A stretch of 59,754 bases of DNA from an uncultured Clostridia bacterium (GCA_947168445.1 CAMVLW010000009.1:1-59754), one strand, 5' to 3'. Counted from the stretch's first letter, positions 42,996 to 52,079 are shown. The notes: generated by a model from the letters alone, not told the origin. Numbers and translations: made by a program.

Positions 42996-44861
42996 TTATT
43001 TCTTTTTGCGGGAGTAACGCGCAAACTTGTTTTTCTTTGCCTTTTGCTGCGGCTTTGCGCCGCTCTGTCCCGGCATAGGCGTGACAAGACAGTTTTTGCC
43101 GCTGCCGATCAGGTCGCGCCTGCCTGCGGCAATGAGCGCCTTGATGACCTTCGGCTTGTTTTCGGGAATGAAGTATTGCAGCAGCGCGCGCTGCATGGAC
43201 TTTTCACCTTCGGTTTTGGGGACATAGACCTCCTCAAGCGTGTAGGGGTCAAGCCCGGTGTAGAACATGGCGGTGGAAATGGTGCCGGGTGTGGGATAAA
43301 AATCCTGCACCTGCTTGGGGTGGATGTTCTGCCGCTTGCAGAACAGCGCCAACTCCACCGCGTCCCTGAGCGTAGAGCCGGGGTGCGAACTCATGAGATA
43401 CGGAACCACATACTGGTCCTTGTTTTCGTTTTGGGTGAGTGAATAAAATTTGTCGCAGAATTTTTTGTAGACTTCAATGTGCGGCTTGCCCATTTTGTCG
43501 AGCACCGCCGCCGAGCAATGCTCCGGCGCCACGCGAAGCTGACCGCTGATGTGATGGCGCACAAGCTCCTCAAAGAAGGCGTCGCTTTCGTCCTCCATCA
43601 GATAGTCAAAGCGGATACCGCTGCGGATAAAGACCTTTTTGATACCGTCGATTTTCCGCAGCTCGCGCAACAAGTGAAGATATTCCGCATGGCTGACCTG
43701 CATTTGAGGGCAGGGCTTGGGCGCAAGGCACTTTTTGCCCTTGCAGAGTCCGAGTTTTTTCTGTTTTTCACAGGACGGAAGGCGGAAATTTGCCGTGGGA
43801 CCGCCGACGTCGCTGATGTAACCCTTGAAGCGCTTGTCCCGCAAAAAGCTTTTTGCCTCGGCAATGACGCTTTCCTCGCTGCGCACGGTAACGGCGCGTC
43901 CCTGATGAAAGGCAAGCGAGCAAAAGTTGCAGGCGCCGAAGCAGCCGCGGTTGTGGGTAATCGAAAACTGTACCTCGGAAATGCCCGGCACGCCGCCGAG
44001 TTTTTCGTAGCAGGCGGGATACCACCGCTCATAGGGCAGCGAATAGACCCAATCAAGCTGCTTGGTATCAAGCGGCGGCATGGGCGGATTTTGCACCAAA
44101 AGGCGCTTTCCGTGCCGCTGAATCAGCGTTTTGCCGCGCACCGCGTCGGCTTCGTCCAGTTCCTTGCGGGCAGCGATGGCATAGTCGCGCTTGCTCTCGC
44201 GCACGCGCTCAAAACTCGGCAAATCCACCGCGGACTGCGGCACATAGTCCTCGGTATTGATTTGATAGCAAATGCCGCGAATGTCGTGAAGCGCTTCCAC
44301 GGGATAGCCCTCACCGAGCCGCCGGGCGATTTCAACGGTTTGCAGCTCGCCCATGCCGTAAACCAAAATATCCGCCTTGTTGTCAAAGAGAACCGACGGC
44401 ATTACGCAGTCGTTCCAGTAATCATAATGCGCGAAACGGCGCAGAGACGCTTCCAGACCGCCGATAATAATGGGACTGTCGGGATAAAGGCGGCGGATGA
44501 TATTGCAGTAAACCGTCACCGCACGGTCGGGGCGCTTGCCGTTTTTGCCGCCGGCGGTGTAGGCGTCGTCATGGCGCTTGCGCTTGGCGACGGTGTAATG
44601 CGCCACCATGCTGTCAATATTGCCCGCCGACACCATAAAGCCCAGCCGCGGCTTGCCGAATTGCGTAAAATCCGCGTCGCTTTTCCAGTTCGGCTGCGCC
44701 AAAAACGCGACCTTATAGCCGCAGTCCTCCAGCACCCGCGTAATTATCGCCGCGCCGAAGGAAGGATGGTCAACATAGCTGTCGCCGCAGACGTAGATGA
44801 AGTCGGGCTGCTGCCAGTTGAGTTTTTGCATTTGTTGTTGGTTCATTGGTAGGAAAGCCAT
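42996..44861 (-). CDS. ygiQ: YgiQ-family radical SAM protein
   Basis: The 621-residue protein has the amino-terminal YgiQ domain (FIYVCGDSYVDHPSFGAAIITRVLE, IIIGGLEASLRRFAHYDYWND) and the radical SAM cluster CFGACNFCSLAFHQGR. The C-terminal part contains VAPEHCS and HPGSTLRDAVELALFCKR. The family reaction is unknown. It precedes addB by 8 bp. The ATG follows GGAGG within the region after the heptamer array. Confidence 0.9.
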   Translation of the reverse strand: MAFLPMNQQQMQKLNWQQPDFIYVCGDSYVDHPSFGAAIITRVLEDCGYKVAFLAQPNWKSDADFTQFGKPRLGFMVSAGNIDSMVAHYTVAKRKRHDDAYTAGGKNGKRPDRAVTVYCNIIRRLYPDSPIIIGGLEASLRRFAHYDYWNDCVMPSVLFDNKADILVYGMGELQTVEIARRLGEGYPVEALHDIRGICYQINTEDYVPQSAVDLPSFERVRESKRDYAIAARKELDEADAVRGKTLIQRHGKRLLVQNPPMPPLDTKQLDWVYSLPYERWYPACYEKLGGVPGISEVQFSITHNRGCFGACNFCSLAFHQGRAVTVRSEESVIAEAKSFLRDKRFKGYISDVGGPTANFRLPSCEKQKKLGLCKGKKCLAPKPCPQMQVSHAEYLHLLRELRKIDGIKKVFIRSGIRFDYLMEDESDAFFEELVRHHISGQLRVAPEHCSAAVLDKMGKPHIEVYKKFCDKFYSLTQNENKDQYVVPYLMSSHPGSTLRDAVELALFCKRQNIHPKQVQDFYPTPGTISTAMFYTGLDPYTLEEVYVPKTEGEKSMQRALLQYFIPENKPKVIKALIAAGRRDLIGSGKNCLVTPMPGQSGAKPQQKAKKNKFARYSRKKK

Positions 44862-44880
44862 GGTTTTTCACCTCCGGTGA

Positions 44881-44926
44881 AGTGGCAAGTGGCAAGTGGC
44901 AAGTGGTAAGTGGTAAGTGGTAAGTG
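44881..44926. repeat. 7-bp tandem repeats, left flank of the S23 gene
   Basis: AGTGGCA three times, AGTGGTA three times and a partial AGTG form a perfect 7-bp array. The reverse-complement type lies on the other side of the S23-like gene at 45343-45376. Confidence 0.9.
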
Positions 44927-44935
44927 AATGTGTAC

Positions 44936-45298
44936 TCAACGCAGTTGTTGTAGCTTGAGAATGATTGAATTCAGCATTTTGTTAATTTCAACTGTTAACT
45001 GCATGGCTTCGGAAATATCATTCTCTGTCAAGTAGTTCAACCCGACGCAAATCAAAAGCTGTGTTTGCAATTCTGCCACTGAACCTCGTGCAATTGAAAG
45101 AAATTGAATAAATTCTCTGGTAGATTTTCTTTGCTGCCCCTCTGCTATATTGGACGGAACCGAAACAACCGACCTTCTGATTTGAGAGGACAGCGCGTAT
45201 AATTCTTCTTTTGGCAGTCTTTTCACCAACCGGTAAACTTCATATACCAATTCCATTGACCTTTGCCAAACTAACAAATCACGATAACTTTTTATCAT
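44936..45298 (-). CDS. Four-helix-bundle (S23/23S rRNA IVP-type) protein
   Basis: The 120-residue helical protein starts MIKSYRDLLVWQRSMELVYEVYRLVKRLP. It carries the family core LSSQIRRSVVSVPSNIAEGQQRKSTREFIQFLSIARGSVAELQTQL. Proteins of this family are encoded inside intervening sequences of some 23S rRNA genes and as free genes; their function is unknown, with nucleic-acid binding suggested. Here it is a single gene with its own promoter inside a pair of inverted heptamer arrays. Confidence 0.9.
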   Translation of the reverse strand: MIKSYRDLLVWQRSMELVYEVYRLVKRLPKEELYALSSQIRRSVVSVPSNIAEGQQRKSTREFIQFLSIARGSVAELQTQLLICVGLNYLTENDISEAMQLTVEINKMLNSIILKLQQLR

Positions 45299-45310
45299 TT
45301 AACTATCCCT

Positions 45311-45339
45311 TTTATAGAATAATGGCTAATGAGGGTCAA
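45311..45339 (-). promoter_or_regulatory. Promoter of the S23-like gene
   Basis: On the minus strand: TTGACC (45334-45339), 17-bp spacer, TATAAA (45311-45316), 13 bp before the start codon. It lies inside the repeat-bounded cassette. Confidence 0.6.
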
Positions 45340-45342
45340 AAA

Positions 45343-45376
45343 CACTAACCACTTGCCACTAGCCACTAATCACTTA
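45343..45376. repeat. 7-bp-periodic repeats, right flank of the S23 gene
   Basis: CACTAAC, CACTTGC, CACTAGC, CACTAAT, CACTTA are successive degenerate heptamers in inverse orientation to those at 44881-44926. They abut the ftsK stop codon. Confidence 0.8.
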
Positions 45377-45377
45377 T

Positions 45378-48128
45378 TCAGTCCGAGTGGTTTTGAAGGA
45401 CATTCCTTCTCTCCAGCCACTCATTATAGGTCATGAGGACGTCGCGGGGCTTGGAGCCCTGGTGGGGGCCGACGATTCCCAGCTGCTCCATGTCGTCAAT
45501 CATTCTGCCTGCGCGGGCGTAGCCGACCTTCAGGCGGCGCTGGAGCATGGAGGTGGAAGCCTGTCCCGCTTCAATGACGTACTGAATCGCTTCTTCCATT
45601 TTTGAGTCGATATTAATGCCGTCGCCGCCTTCATCATCAGCGGCGCCTTTCTTGCCGCTGCCGATTCCCTCGGCTTCAATGCGCTTGATATTTTCTTCGA
45701 TTTCGGCGTTGTATTCCGCTCTGGCGCTCTTTTTGACATAGGCGGTCACGCTCTCGATTTCTTCCTCGGAGGCATAACAGCCCTGCACGCGAATCGGCTT
45801 GGGCGCGCCGACGGGAGAAAACAGCATGTCGCCGCGGCCTATCAGCTTTTCACCGCCGCCGACGTCGAGAATCGTGCGGGAGTCCATGTTGGAACTTACT
45901 TTCAGAGAAATACGGCTCGGAACATTCGCCTTAATCAAGCCGGTGATGACGTTAACCGTCGGTCGCTGGGTGGCGAGAATCAGGTGCATACCCGCCGCAC
46001 GCGCCATCTGCGCCAAACGGCAAATGCTGTCCTCAACCTCGCTGGGAGCCGCCATCATCAAATCCGCCAACTCGTCGATTGCAATCACAACACGCGACAT
46101 TTTTTCCTTGGCAACGGGCAGTCCGTTGATTTCCATCACAGGCTGGATCAACTCGCCTTCCTCGTTTTCAACCGGCGGATTTTCCTCGATATAGCGGAGG
46201 TTTTTCTCAATCAACTGGTTGTAGGAGTCAATATCCTTGCAGTCGTATTCCGAGAAAATTTTATAGCGGTTGAGCATTTCGCTGACTGCCCAGCCCAGAG
46301 CCGCCGCCGCCTTTTTCGCGTCGGAAACAATGGGAACCAGCAGGTGCGGAATACCCTTGTATTTGGAAAACTCAACCATCTTCGGGTCAATCAGCAGCAG
46401 CTTTACCTCGTCGGGCGTCGCCTTGTAGAGAATACTGATTAAGATGGAGTTCACGCAGACGGACTTACCGGAGCCGGTGGTGCCGGCAATCAGCAGGTGC
46501 GGCATTTTGGCAATGTCGGTCACGACAATCTGACCCGAGATATCCCTGCCGAGCACGGCGGTAAGCTTGCTCTTGGCGTTGCGGAACACGTCGGAATCAA
46601 TCAGCTCGCGCATGGAAACCATGCTGACGACCTTGTTCGGCACCTCGATGCCGACCGCCGCCTTGCCGGGAATCGGCGCCTCGATACGCACGCCGTTTGC
46701 CGCAAGGTTGAGCGCAATATCGTCGGAAAGGTTGGTGATTTTGCTGATTTTTACGCCGGGAGCGGGCTGCAGTTCATAGCGCGTAACGGACGGACCGCGG
46801 CAAATATCGACAATCGTGGCGTTAACGCCGAAGCTGTTGAGCGTTTCAATCAGCTTGCGGGAGTTATTTTGCAGTTCCTCCATTGCGGATTGGTCGTTGG
46901 CATTGTTGCTCGGAGAGAGCAGCTGAACGGGAGGATAGTGATAAACCTTTTCGGGTTTTGTTTCTTCAAGAGAATTATCCTTGCCGTAGCCCACGCTTTC
47001 AAATTCGTCCGGTTCTTCAATCGCCGGCTGATTTTTCGGCGTTTTCTTGGTGGAAACAGGCACCGTCTGCGGGTCTGCCTGCTTTGCGCCGCCCGCCACG
47101 CGGTTAGCGCGTTTTTCCTGCGAAATATCCTCCGCGATATGCTCAATCGTGGTGTTCTTTGAACCCATCGGACGGCTGGCGCGGTCAATGATATTCTGCA
47201 AATCCTCGGACAAATCAACGTCCTTGGCGTTGCCCTCGTTTTGGTCAACGATGTCGTAATCCACGCCCTTTTTGGCGGTGTTTGTCTTGCGCGTTTTCTT
47301 TTTCTGCGCGGGAGCGTCGAGCGGAATGTCAATGCCGCCGTAGGCGCTTTCGCCGTAGTGAAGCGGAACGTCGATAACGGTTTCCGGCCGGCGGGTGGCT
47401 GCTGCGCCGGATACCGTTTCACGCTCAACCGCCTGTTCTCTTTCCTGCCGCCGTTCCTCCCTGCGCTCGCGGTGGTAGCGAATACGCTTTCCGCCTGCGG
47501 TGCGGGCGCGTTTGACAGCGCGCGCAACGTCGTTGACAGACAGGTTGGCGAGAATGAAAATCAGTCCCGCGAGCAGCAGCAGCGAGAGAATCGCGCCCAC
47601 CACATTGCCGCACAGCATGGCGAGCGGATAGCCGAGAATACCGCCGAGGAAGCCGCAGCTGAACACGAAATAGCTGCTGCCGCTGACGGCGTTGTAGGCG
47701 TCGAGAAAGAGATTGCCGAGCGCCGCGAGATAGTTGACGTTTTGGTGCGGCGAGCCGCTTGCTATGTAAATCAGCGCGCCCGCAATCAGCACTGTCAGCA
47801 CACACAGCGCAACCTTTGCCTTGAAGTGCGCGACATAGGTTTTTTCCTTGGCGGTCATCACCAAAAGGTAGATGAACACGGCGGGCACCAGCACAATGCC
47901 AAAGCCGAACACGCCGATAAACGCCGCGCGCGTCATTGTCCAAAAGCTTCTTCCCTTAAAGAGAATCATGACGATGAAGAAGCCTGCCAGCACCGCGTAA
48001 AGGATTGAACGGATACGCGGGCTCAGACCACCGCTTTTCGGCGGCGGCACAGCCTTTTTTCGCGTTGCCGAAGCGGACTTTGCGCGTGTATTTGTTTTTT
48101 TCGTTCCTGTGTTTTTATTTGATGCCAA
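45378..48128 (-). CDS. ftsK: FtsK/SpoIIIE DNA translocase
   Basis: The 916-residue protein starts at a TTG (48128) with AAGGTG 7 nt upstream. A basic amino end is followed by four membrane segments (to about residue 205), an acidic/charged linker, and the motor domain with Walker A IAGTTGSGKSVCVNSILIS and Walker B IAIDELADLM. A gamma winged-helix end follows (QYVIEAGQASTSMLQRRLKVGYARAGRMIDDMEQLGIVG). It pumps chromosomal DNA at division or into the forespore. Whether it acts as FtsK, SpoIIIE or both cannot be told. Confidence 0.94.
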   Translation of the reverse strand: MASNKNTGTKKTNTRAKSASATRKKAVPPPKSGGLSPRIRSILYAVLAGFFIVMILFKGRSFWTMTRAAFIGVFGFGIVLVPAVFIYLLVMTAKEKTYVAHFKAKVALCVLTVLIAGALIYIASGSPHQNVNYLAALGNLFLDAYNAVSGSSYFVFSCGFLGGILGYPLAMLCGNVVGAILSLLLLAGLIFILANLSVNDVARAVKRARTAGGKRIRYHRERREERRQEREQAVERETVSGAAATRRPETVIDVPLHYGESAYGGIDIPLDAPAQKKKTRKTNTAKKGVDYDIVDQNEGNAKDVDLSEDLQNIIDRASRPMGSKNTTIEHIAEDISQEKRANRVAGGAKQADPQTVPVSTKKTPKNQPAIEEPDEFESVGYGKDNSLEETKPEKVYHYPPVQLLSPSNNANDQSAMEELQNNSRKLIETLNSFGVNATIVDICRGPSVTRYELQPAPGVKISKITNLSDDIALNLAANGVRIEAPIPGKAAVGIEVPNKVVSMVSMRELIDSDVFRNAKSKLTAVLGRDISGQIVVTDIAKMPHLLIAGTTGSGKSVCVNSILISILYKATPDEVKLLLIDPKMVEFSKYKGIPHLLVPIVSDAKKAAAALGWAVSEMLNRYKIFSEYDCKDIDSYNQLIEKNLRYIEENPPVENEEGELIQPVMEINGLPVAKEKMSRVVIAIDELADLMMAAPSEVEDSICRLAQMARAAGMHLILATQRPTVNVITGLIKANVPSRISLKVSSNMDSRTILDVGGGEKLIGRGDMLFSPVGAPKPIRVQGCYASEEEIESVTAYVKKSARAEYNAEIEENIKRIEAEGIGSGKKGAADDEGGDGINIDSKMEEAIQYVIEAGQASTSMLQRRLKVGYARAGRMIDDMEQLGIVGPHQGSKPRDVLMTYNEWLERRNVLQNHSD

Positions 48129-48151
48129 TCAAATTCACCTTTTCTGTTGAA

Positions 48152-49129
48152 TTATGCGTTGAAATTCATTGTCTGCAGCAAGGAAGCGGGCTGTCCTGTA
48201 AACAGGTTAGTGCCGTTCATCAACTCAATGACGGAAACCACCACCAGCGCCGCGCCGACAAGTGCGGTATATACAATGAAAATAATCATCTTGTCGCTCT
48301 TTAAGAACCACTTAAACAGCCAGATGGAAAGATAGCCGACCACCGCGGAAACAATGATGCCCACAGCAATGACAGGGATTTCGACGTTGATACCCTCCGG
48401 GGATTTCACGGCGTCCAAGCCCTCGAGCAGCGCCGCCGCCAGAATGGAAGGAATACCGAGAATGAAAGTAAAATCAAGCGCTTTTTGCTTGTTGATGCCG
48501 CGCATTTCACCGACGGCAAGGGTGGAGCCGGAGCGGGAAAGACCGGGCAGCAGCGCCGCGGCAACCTGCATTAAGCCAACGAGCAGCGCGTCCGCAATTG
48601 TGTAGGTTTCACGACCGCCCTCGGCGGAGCCGCCCTGCATATGCTTAAACTTGCGTTCGCTGTTCTTGCGGTTGCAGTGCGCGCCGACAGCGAGCAAAAC
48701 GCTGGTGAGCAGCAAGGATACCGCCGTGACAAGCAGAATCTGTGACGACGAGAACACGTCCGCCAAATCCTTGACCTTCATGCCGGTGCCGGGAATCGGG
48801 ATAAACATGATAAACAGCGGCAGCAAGCCGATAATCAGCATGACAATCAGATTGCGCTCGTAGTTCATTTGGCTCCACTTGAATTTTCCTGTGAAAATGT
48901 CGCCGATCATGCGGAAAAACTCTTTAATCAGGCGCCAAATCAGCTTGTGATAAAAGACGACCACGGCAACCAATGTGCCGACGTGCAGCATGACGTTGAA
49001 AAACAGATTTCCCTCGCCCGCAACGCCGGTGATGTGCTGGGTAATGGCGAGGTGTCCGCTGCTGGAAACGGGCAAAAACTCGGTCAGTCCCTGCACAATT
49101 CCCTGAATAATCGCGTCAAAGATACTCAT
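48152..49129 (-). CDS. uppP: Undecaprenyl-diphosphatase UppP (BacA)
   Basis: The 325-residue polytopic enzyme recycles the peptidoglycan lipid carrier. It has both active-site blocks: IQGIVQGLTEFLPVSSSGHLAI at the start and LLPGLSRSGSTLAVG. It is about 50 residues longer than the common form; the extra length is a hydrophilic stretch around NRKNSERKFKHMQGGSAEGGRETY and a longer carboxy end. It lies 23 bp before ftsK. Confidence 0.92.
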   Translation of the reverse strand: MSIFDAIIQGIVQGLTEFLPVSSSGHLAITQHITGVAGEGNLFFNVMLHVGTLVAVVVFYHKLIWRLIKEFFRMIGDIFTGKFKWSQMNYERNLIVMLIIGLLPLFIMFIPIPGTGMKVKDLADVFSSSQILLVTAVSLLLTSVLLAVGAHCNRKNSERKFKHMQGGSAEGGRETYTIADALLVGLMQVAAALLPGLSRSGSTLAVGEMRGINKQKALDFTFILGIPSILAAALLEGLDAVKSPEGINVEIPVIAVGIIVSAVVGYLSIWLFKWFLKSDKMIIFIVYTALVGAALVVVSVIELMNGTNLFTGQPASLLQTMNFNA

Positions 49130-49177
49130 AATGCTCTCCTTTATGTACGGGCAGTCGCCCGTTATTATTTTTCTTCA

Positions 49178-49906
49178 TCAGAATTTTTCGCCTATCATTT
49201 CATAAAGCGCGTCAATCGCGTCGGACACGGTTCCCACCGCGTCAATCAGCCCTTCCCCCACCGCGCGCTCGCCGTCGAGAATGGTTCCGACGTCCATCAC
49301 CAGCTCGCCGGTGTTGAGTACCAGCTGGGTGTAGCGCTCACGGGAAATCGCGGAATTCTCCACGACAAAGTTAGTGATTCTGTCCTGCATGCGGCGGAAA
49401 TACTCAAACGTCTGCGGCACGCCCAGCGTCAGCCCGGTGGTGCGCACAGGATGAACAGTCATCGACGCGCTGCGGGCGATAAAGCTCTTTTTGGCGGACA
49501 CCGCCAGCGGAATTCCGATGGAATGTCCTCCGCCGAGCACAATGGACACCGTGGGCTTTTTCATGCCCGAAATCACCTCGGCAATCGCCAAGCCCGCCTC
49601 CACGTCGCCGCCGACGGTGTTCAAAAGAATCAGCAGACCGTCAATGCGGCTGTCCTCCTCTATCGACACCAGCAGCGGAATGATGTGCTCATACTTGGTG
49701 GTCTTGTTCTGTGATGAAAGGATATAATGCCCCTCAATCTGCCCGATAATCGTCAGGCAGTGAAGGATTTTGTCCTTGTGACAGGTGATAATCGAGCCCG
49801 CCTCGTTTATCGAATCGAGCTTTTCCTCGGTGTTTTCTTCCTTGTCCTTCGGCTCCTCGCAGGGATTGGGAACAAAGTCGTCGCGGCTGTTTGTTTTTCT
49901 CGGCAT
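49178..49906 (-). CDS. tepA: ClpP-like protease, TepA family
   Basis: The 242-residue protein has a charged, disordered amino end (~45 residues) and a ClpP/crotonase fold. The catalytic Ser lies in LGGGHSIGIPLAVSAKKS, His in ASMTVHPVRTTG, and the Asp region in the last helix. This pattern fits the TepA/YmfB proteases of spore formers, usually next to spoIIIE, as here. The ATG at 49906 has GGAGGTG 7 nt upstream; the ATG at 49912 is too close to it. Confidence 0.88.
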   Translation of the reverse strand: MPRKTNSRDDFVPNPCEEPKDKEENTEEKLDSINEAGSIITCHKDKILHCLTIIGQIEGHYILSSQNKTTKYEHIIPLLVSIEEDSRIDGLLILLNTVGGDVEAGLAIAEVISGMKKPTVSIVLGGGHSIGIPLAVSAKKSFIARSASMTVHPVRTTGLTLGVPQTFEYFRRMQDRITNFVVENSAISRERYTQLVLNTGELVMDVGTILDGERAVGEGLIDAVGTVSDAIDALYEMIGEKF

Positions 49907-50011
49907 TTTCATGCACCTCCGAGAAAATTGTTCCCCGAAATCCACCTAAAATTTATGCGCGGAACGCAAAAATCATGCGCTTCTGAAAAATGACGAAATT
50001 TACGCAGTATT

Positions 50012-50040
50012 ATTATAGCAGTAAATACTAAAATTTTCAA
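50012..50040 (-). promoter_or_regulatory. Promoter of the tepA-uppP-ftsK genes
   Basis: On the minus strand: TTGAAA (50035-50040), 17-bp spacer, TATAAT (50012-50017), about 105 bp before the tepA start. Confidence 0.65.
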
Positions 50041-50133
50041 GATTTTATCGGTTATATTTCTAAAAAACAATAATTAATTTGTGTAAGCATAGTATCATAG
50101 CATTAATAATACATTTTTGGAGTGAATTACAAC

Positions 50134-51414
50134 TTGGACGCTAACATAATAATGGGTGTTGTCATTATCGTGCTGATTCTGCTGTCGGCGTTTTTCTCCG
50201 CGACAGAAACGGCGTTTTCGTTTGTCAACAAAATCCGTATTCAGCAGAGTGCGGAGGACGGCAACAAACGCGCCAAAAACGCGCAGTATATCATTGAACA
50301 CTTTGACAACGCCCTCACCGCCATTTTGATTTGCAACAATGTTGTCAATCTGGGCTGCTCGTCTATTGCAACGGTGCTTTGTCTGAATCTGTTCGGCGAC
50401 ATCGGCTCCGCGATTGCCACCGGCGCAACGACGCTTTTGGTGCTGACCTTCGGCGAGGTGATTCCGAAATGCCTTGCCAAAGAGCACTGCGACAATTTTT
50501 CACTGAGCGTTGCGGGCTTGCTGAAGGGAATCACCATTCTCCTCACCCCTCTCGTGTTCATTTTCATGAAGCTCAAGGCGCTGGCGCTGAAAATTGCGGG
50601 CGGTCAGAACGACACGCCGAGCGTGACCGAAAACGAGCTCAAATATATTGTTGAGAGCATTGAAGAGGAAGGCGTTCTTGAGGAAAGCGAAAGCGAAATG
50701 GTGCGCTCCGCGCTCGACTTTGACGAAACCATCGCCGAGGAAATCCTTACGCCGCGCGTGGACGTGGTGTTTCTCAACATTGAGGACAACCCCGAAAAAA
50801 TCAAGGAAATTATCTTTGAAAACCGCTATTCGCGGATTCCGGTGTATGAAAACACCACCGATAACATAATCGGTATTCTGCACACGCGCGACTATCTGGA
50901 AGCGCTGGCGGACGGCAAGGTCCCCGAACTGAGCGGGCTGCTGCAAGACCCCTACTTCATTTTCAAAACTCAAAAGCTGAGCAAGATTCTCAGCCACTTC
51001 AAGCGCACAAAGGTGCACATGGCGATTGTCACCGACGAGTACGGCGGCACGCTGGGCATTGTGACAATGGAGGATTTGCTGGAGGAAATCGTCGGCGAAA
51101 TCTGGGACGAGGACGAGGAAATCGAGCACACCCACTACAAAATCGGCAACAACGAATACCTTGTCAACGGCGACTTGGAGCTGTATGAGCTGCTGGAGCT
51201 TTACGACATGGACGGAGACACCATTGAAAGCGACGCAGTGACCGTCGGCGGCTTTATTCTGGAGCATGCAGGCATTATTCCGAAAAAGCGCGAAAGCATT
51301 GAAGCAGACGGCTTCCGCTTCACCGTGATGGAGGTCGAAAACCAGCGCATTATGCGCGTAGTTGTGAAAAAAATAGACACGGTTTCAAACGAAAAAAAAG
51401 AGGAAACGTCGTAA
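50134..51414 (+). CDS. CNNM/CBS-domain membrane protein (hemolysin-C/CorC family)
   Basis: The 426-residue protein has an amino-terminal DUF21/CNNM domain with three to four membrane segments ([39 protein letters not shown]). A CBS pair follows ([16 protein letters not shown]..., [35 protein letters not shown]), then a carboxy-terminal CorC/HlyC domain. The family is linked to magnesium or cobalt homeostasis rather than hemolysis. The TTG at 50134 has GGAGTGA 8 nt upstream; a GTG at 50122 overlaps that site. Confidence 0.9.
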   Translation: MDANIIMGVVIIVLILLSAFFSATETAFSFVNKIRIQQSAEDGNKRAKNAQYIIEHFDNALTAILICNNVVNLGCSSIATVLCLNLFGDIGSAIATGATTLLVLTFGEVIPKCLAKEHCDNFSLSVAGLLKGITILLTPLVFIFMKLKALALKIAGGQNDTPSVTENELKYIVESIEEEGVLEESESEMVRSALDFDETIAEEILTPRVDVVFLNIEDNPEKIKEIIFENRYSRIPVYENTTDNIIGILHTRDYLEALADGKVPELSGLLQDPYFIFKTQKLSKILSHFKRTKVHMAIVTDEYGGTLGIVTMEDLLEEIVGEIWDEDEEIEHTHYKIGNNEYLVNGDLELYELLELYDMDGDTIESDAVTVGGFILEHAGIIPKKRESIEADGFRFTVMEVENQRIMRVVVKKIDTVSNEKKEETS

Positions 51415-51424
51415 CGGCGTTTCC
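51402..51424 (+). terminator. Terminator formed across the stop codon of the CNNM gene
   Basis: GGAAACGTC (51402-51410) pairs with GGCGTTTCC (51416-51424, one G-U) around GTAAC, so the stop codon TAA lies in the loop. TTTTCGTTTCCTTTTTT follows. Confidence 0.75.
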
Positions 51425-51461
51425 TTTTCGTTTCCTTTTTTGGATTATTTTAAAAAAACAC

Positions 51462-51490
51462 TTGACAAATAGATTTAGTTTTGGTATAAT
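51462..51490 (+). promoter_or_regulatory. Consensus promoter of tRNA-Pro
   Basis: TTGACA (51462-51467), exactly 17 bp, TATAAT (51485-51490), 14 bp before the mature tRNA 5' end. A perfect sigma-A promoter. Confidence 0.9.
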
Positions 51491-51504
51491 TCTTAATGTT
51501 GCAT

Positions 51505-51581
51505 CGGGATGTAGCGCAGTTTGGTAGCGCACACGTCTGGGGGGCGTGGAGTCGCAAGTTCAAGTCTTGTCATCCCGACCA
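51505..51581 (+). tRNA. tRNA-Pro(GGG)
   Basis: The 77-nt cloverleaf has acceptor stem CGGGATG/CATCCCG, D-stem GCGC/GCGC, anticodon stem CACGT/GCGTG with loop CTGGGGG (anticodon GGG), T-arm GCAAG-TTCAAGT-CTTGT, discriminator A and an encoded CCA. It is followed by its own terminator. Its 3' end, CCGACCAATA with the next bases, is repeated at the far side of the CRISPR island. Confidence 0.95.
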
Positions 51582-51900
51582 ATATTTTAGAGTGGCTTTA
51601 AGCCACTCTTTTTTTAGTTAGATTAACTTAGATTGCTCAAAAATGGCTTAAACACTGGGTTTTAGAGACCTTCCGAAATCAATCTGAAACAATCTGAGTA
51701 AATAGAAATCAATCTAATTTACCCCCTTGGGGGTACGGTTGGGGGGAGCTTTTTCACCCGTTTACCCCCAAAATTACCCCCAACAATACCCCCAAATTTT
51801 TCAAAAAAACAAAGCGCTAAAGATACTTGGAACATCAATATCTTTTATTCTATCTGTACTGATTTTCTCTACCCTCTGCTGATTGCAGAGGGCTTTTTTT
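51575..51900. repeat. Left flanking direct repeat of the CRISPR island (attL-like)
   Basis: This segment begins with the tRNA 3' end CCGACCAATA and contains in order: a terminator hairpin; TTAGATTGCTC; AAATGGCTTAAACACTGG; several AATCAATCT(A/G)A direct repeats; a C-rich tract (51719-51796) with repeated ACCCCC, including TACCCCCTTGGGGGTA; GCTAAAGATACTTGGAACATCAATATC; and a second hairpin CCCTCTGC/GCAGAGGG (51872-51892) with T7. The same order occurs at 59338-59598, without the C-rich tract. No gene is visible. From 51901 to about 52050 I see only AT-rich sequence. Confidence 0.75.
51589..51615 (+). terminator. Terminator of tRNA-Pro
   Basis: AGAGTGGCTT and AAGCCACTCT are perfectly complementary, giving an 8-bp stem with a small loop, followed by a run of seven T. 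Confidence 0.9.
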
Positions 51901-52050
51901 CAGAGGGAGATGGAGTTAATAGAATTAATAGATTATTTTTTGGCGAAATATATATAGTGAAATTCACGCCTTGTTCTAATATTGTCTTCAAAATTTAATT
52001 TATTTATTCAAGATACTTATTATATCTTCAATAAAACTTTTATTCAGAGA

Positions 52051-52079
52051 TTGAATTTATTGTGCTCTATTGCTATATC
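52051..52079 (+). promoter_or_regulatory. Weak candidate promoter for the cas operon
   Basis: TTGAAT, 17 bp, TATATC is the best-spaced pair I can find upstream of cas3, but the -10 is poor and the leader would be about 205 nt. Other AT-rich matches are no better. An 8-9 bp hairpin, GCATTGTCC/GGGACAGTGC (52096-52121), lies just downstream. Confidence 0.25.
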
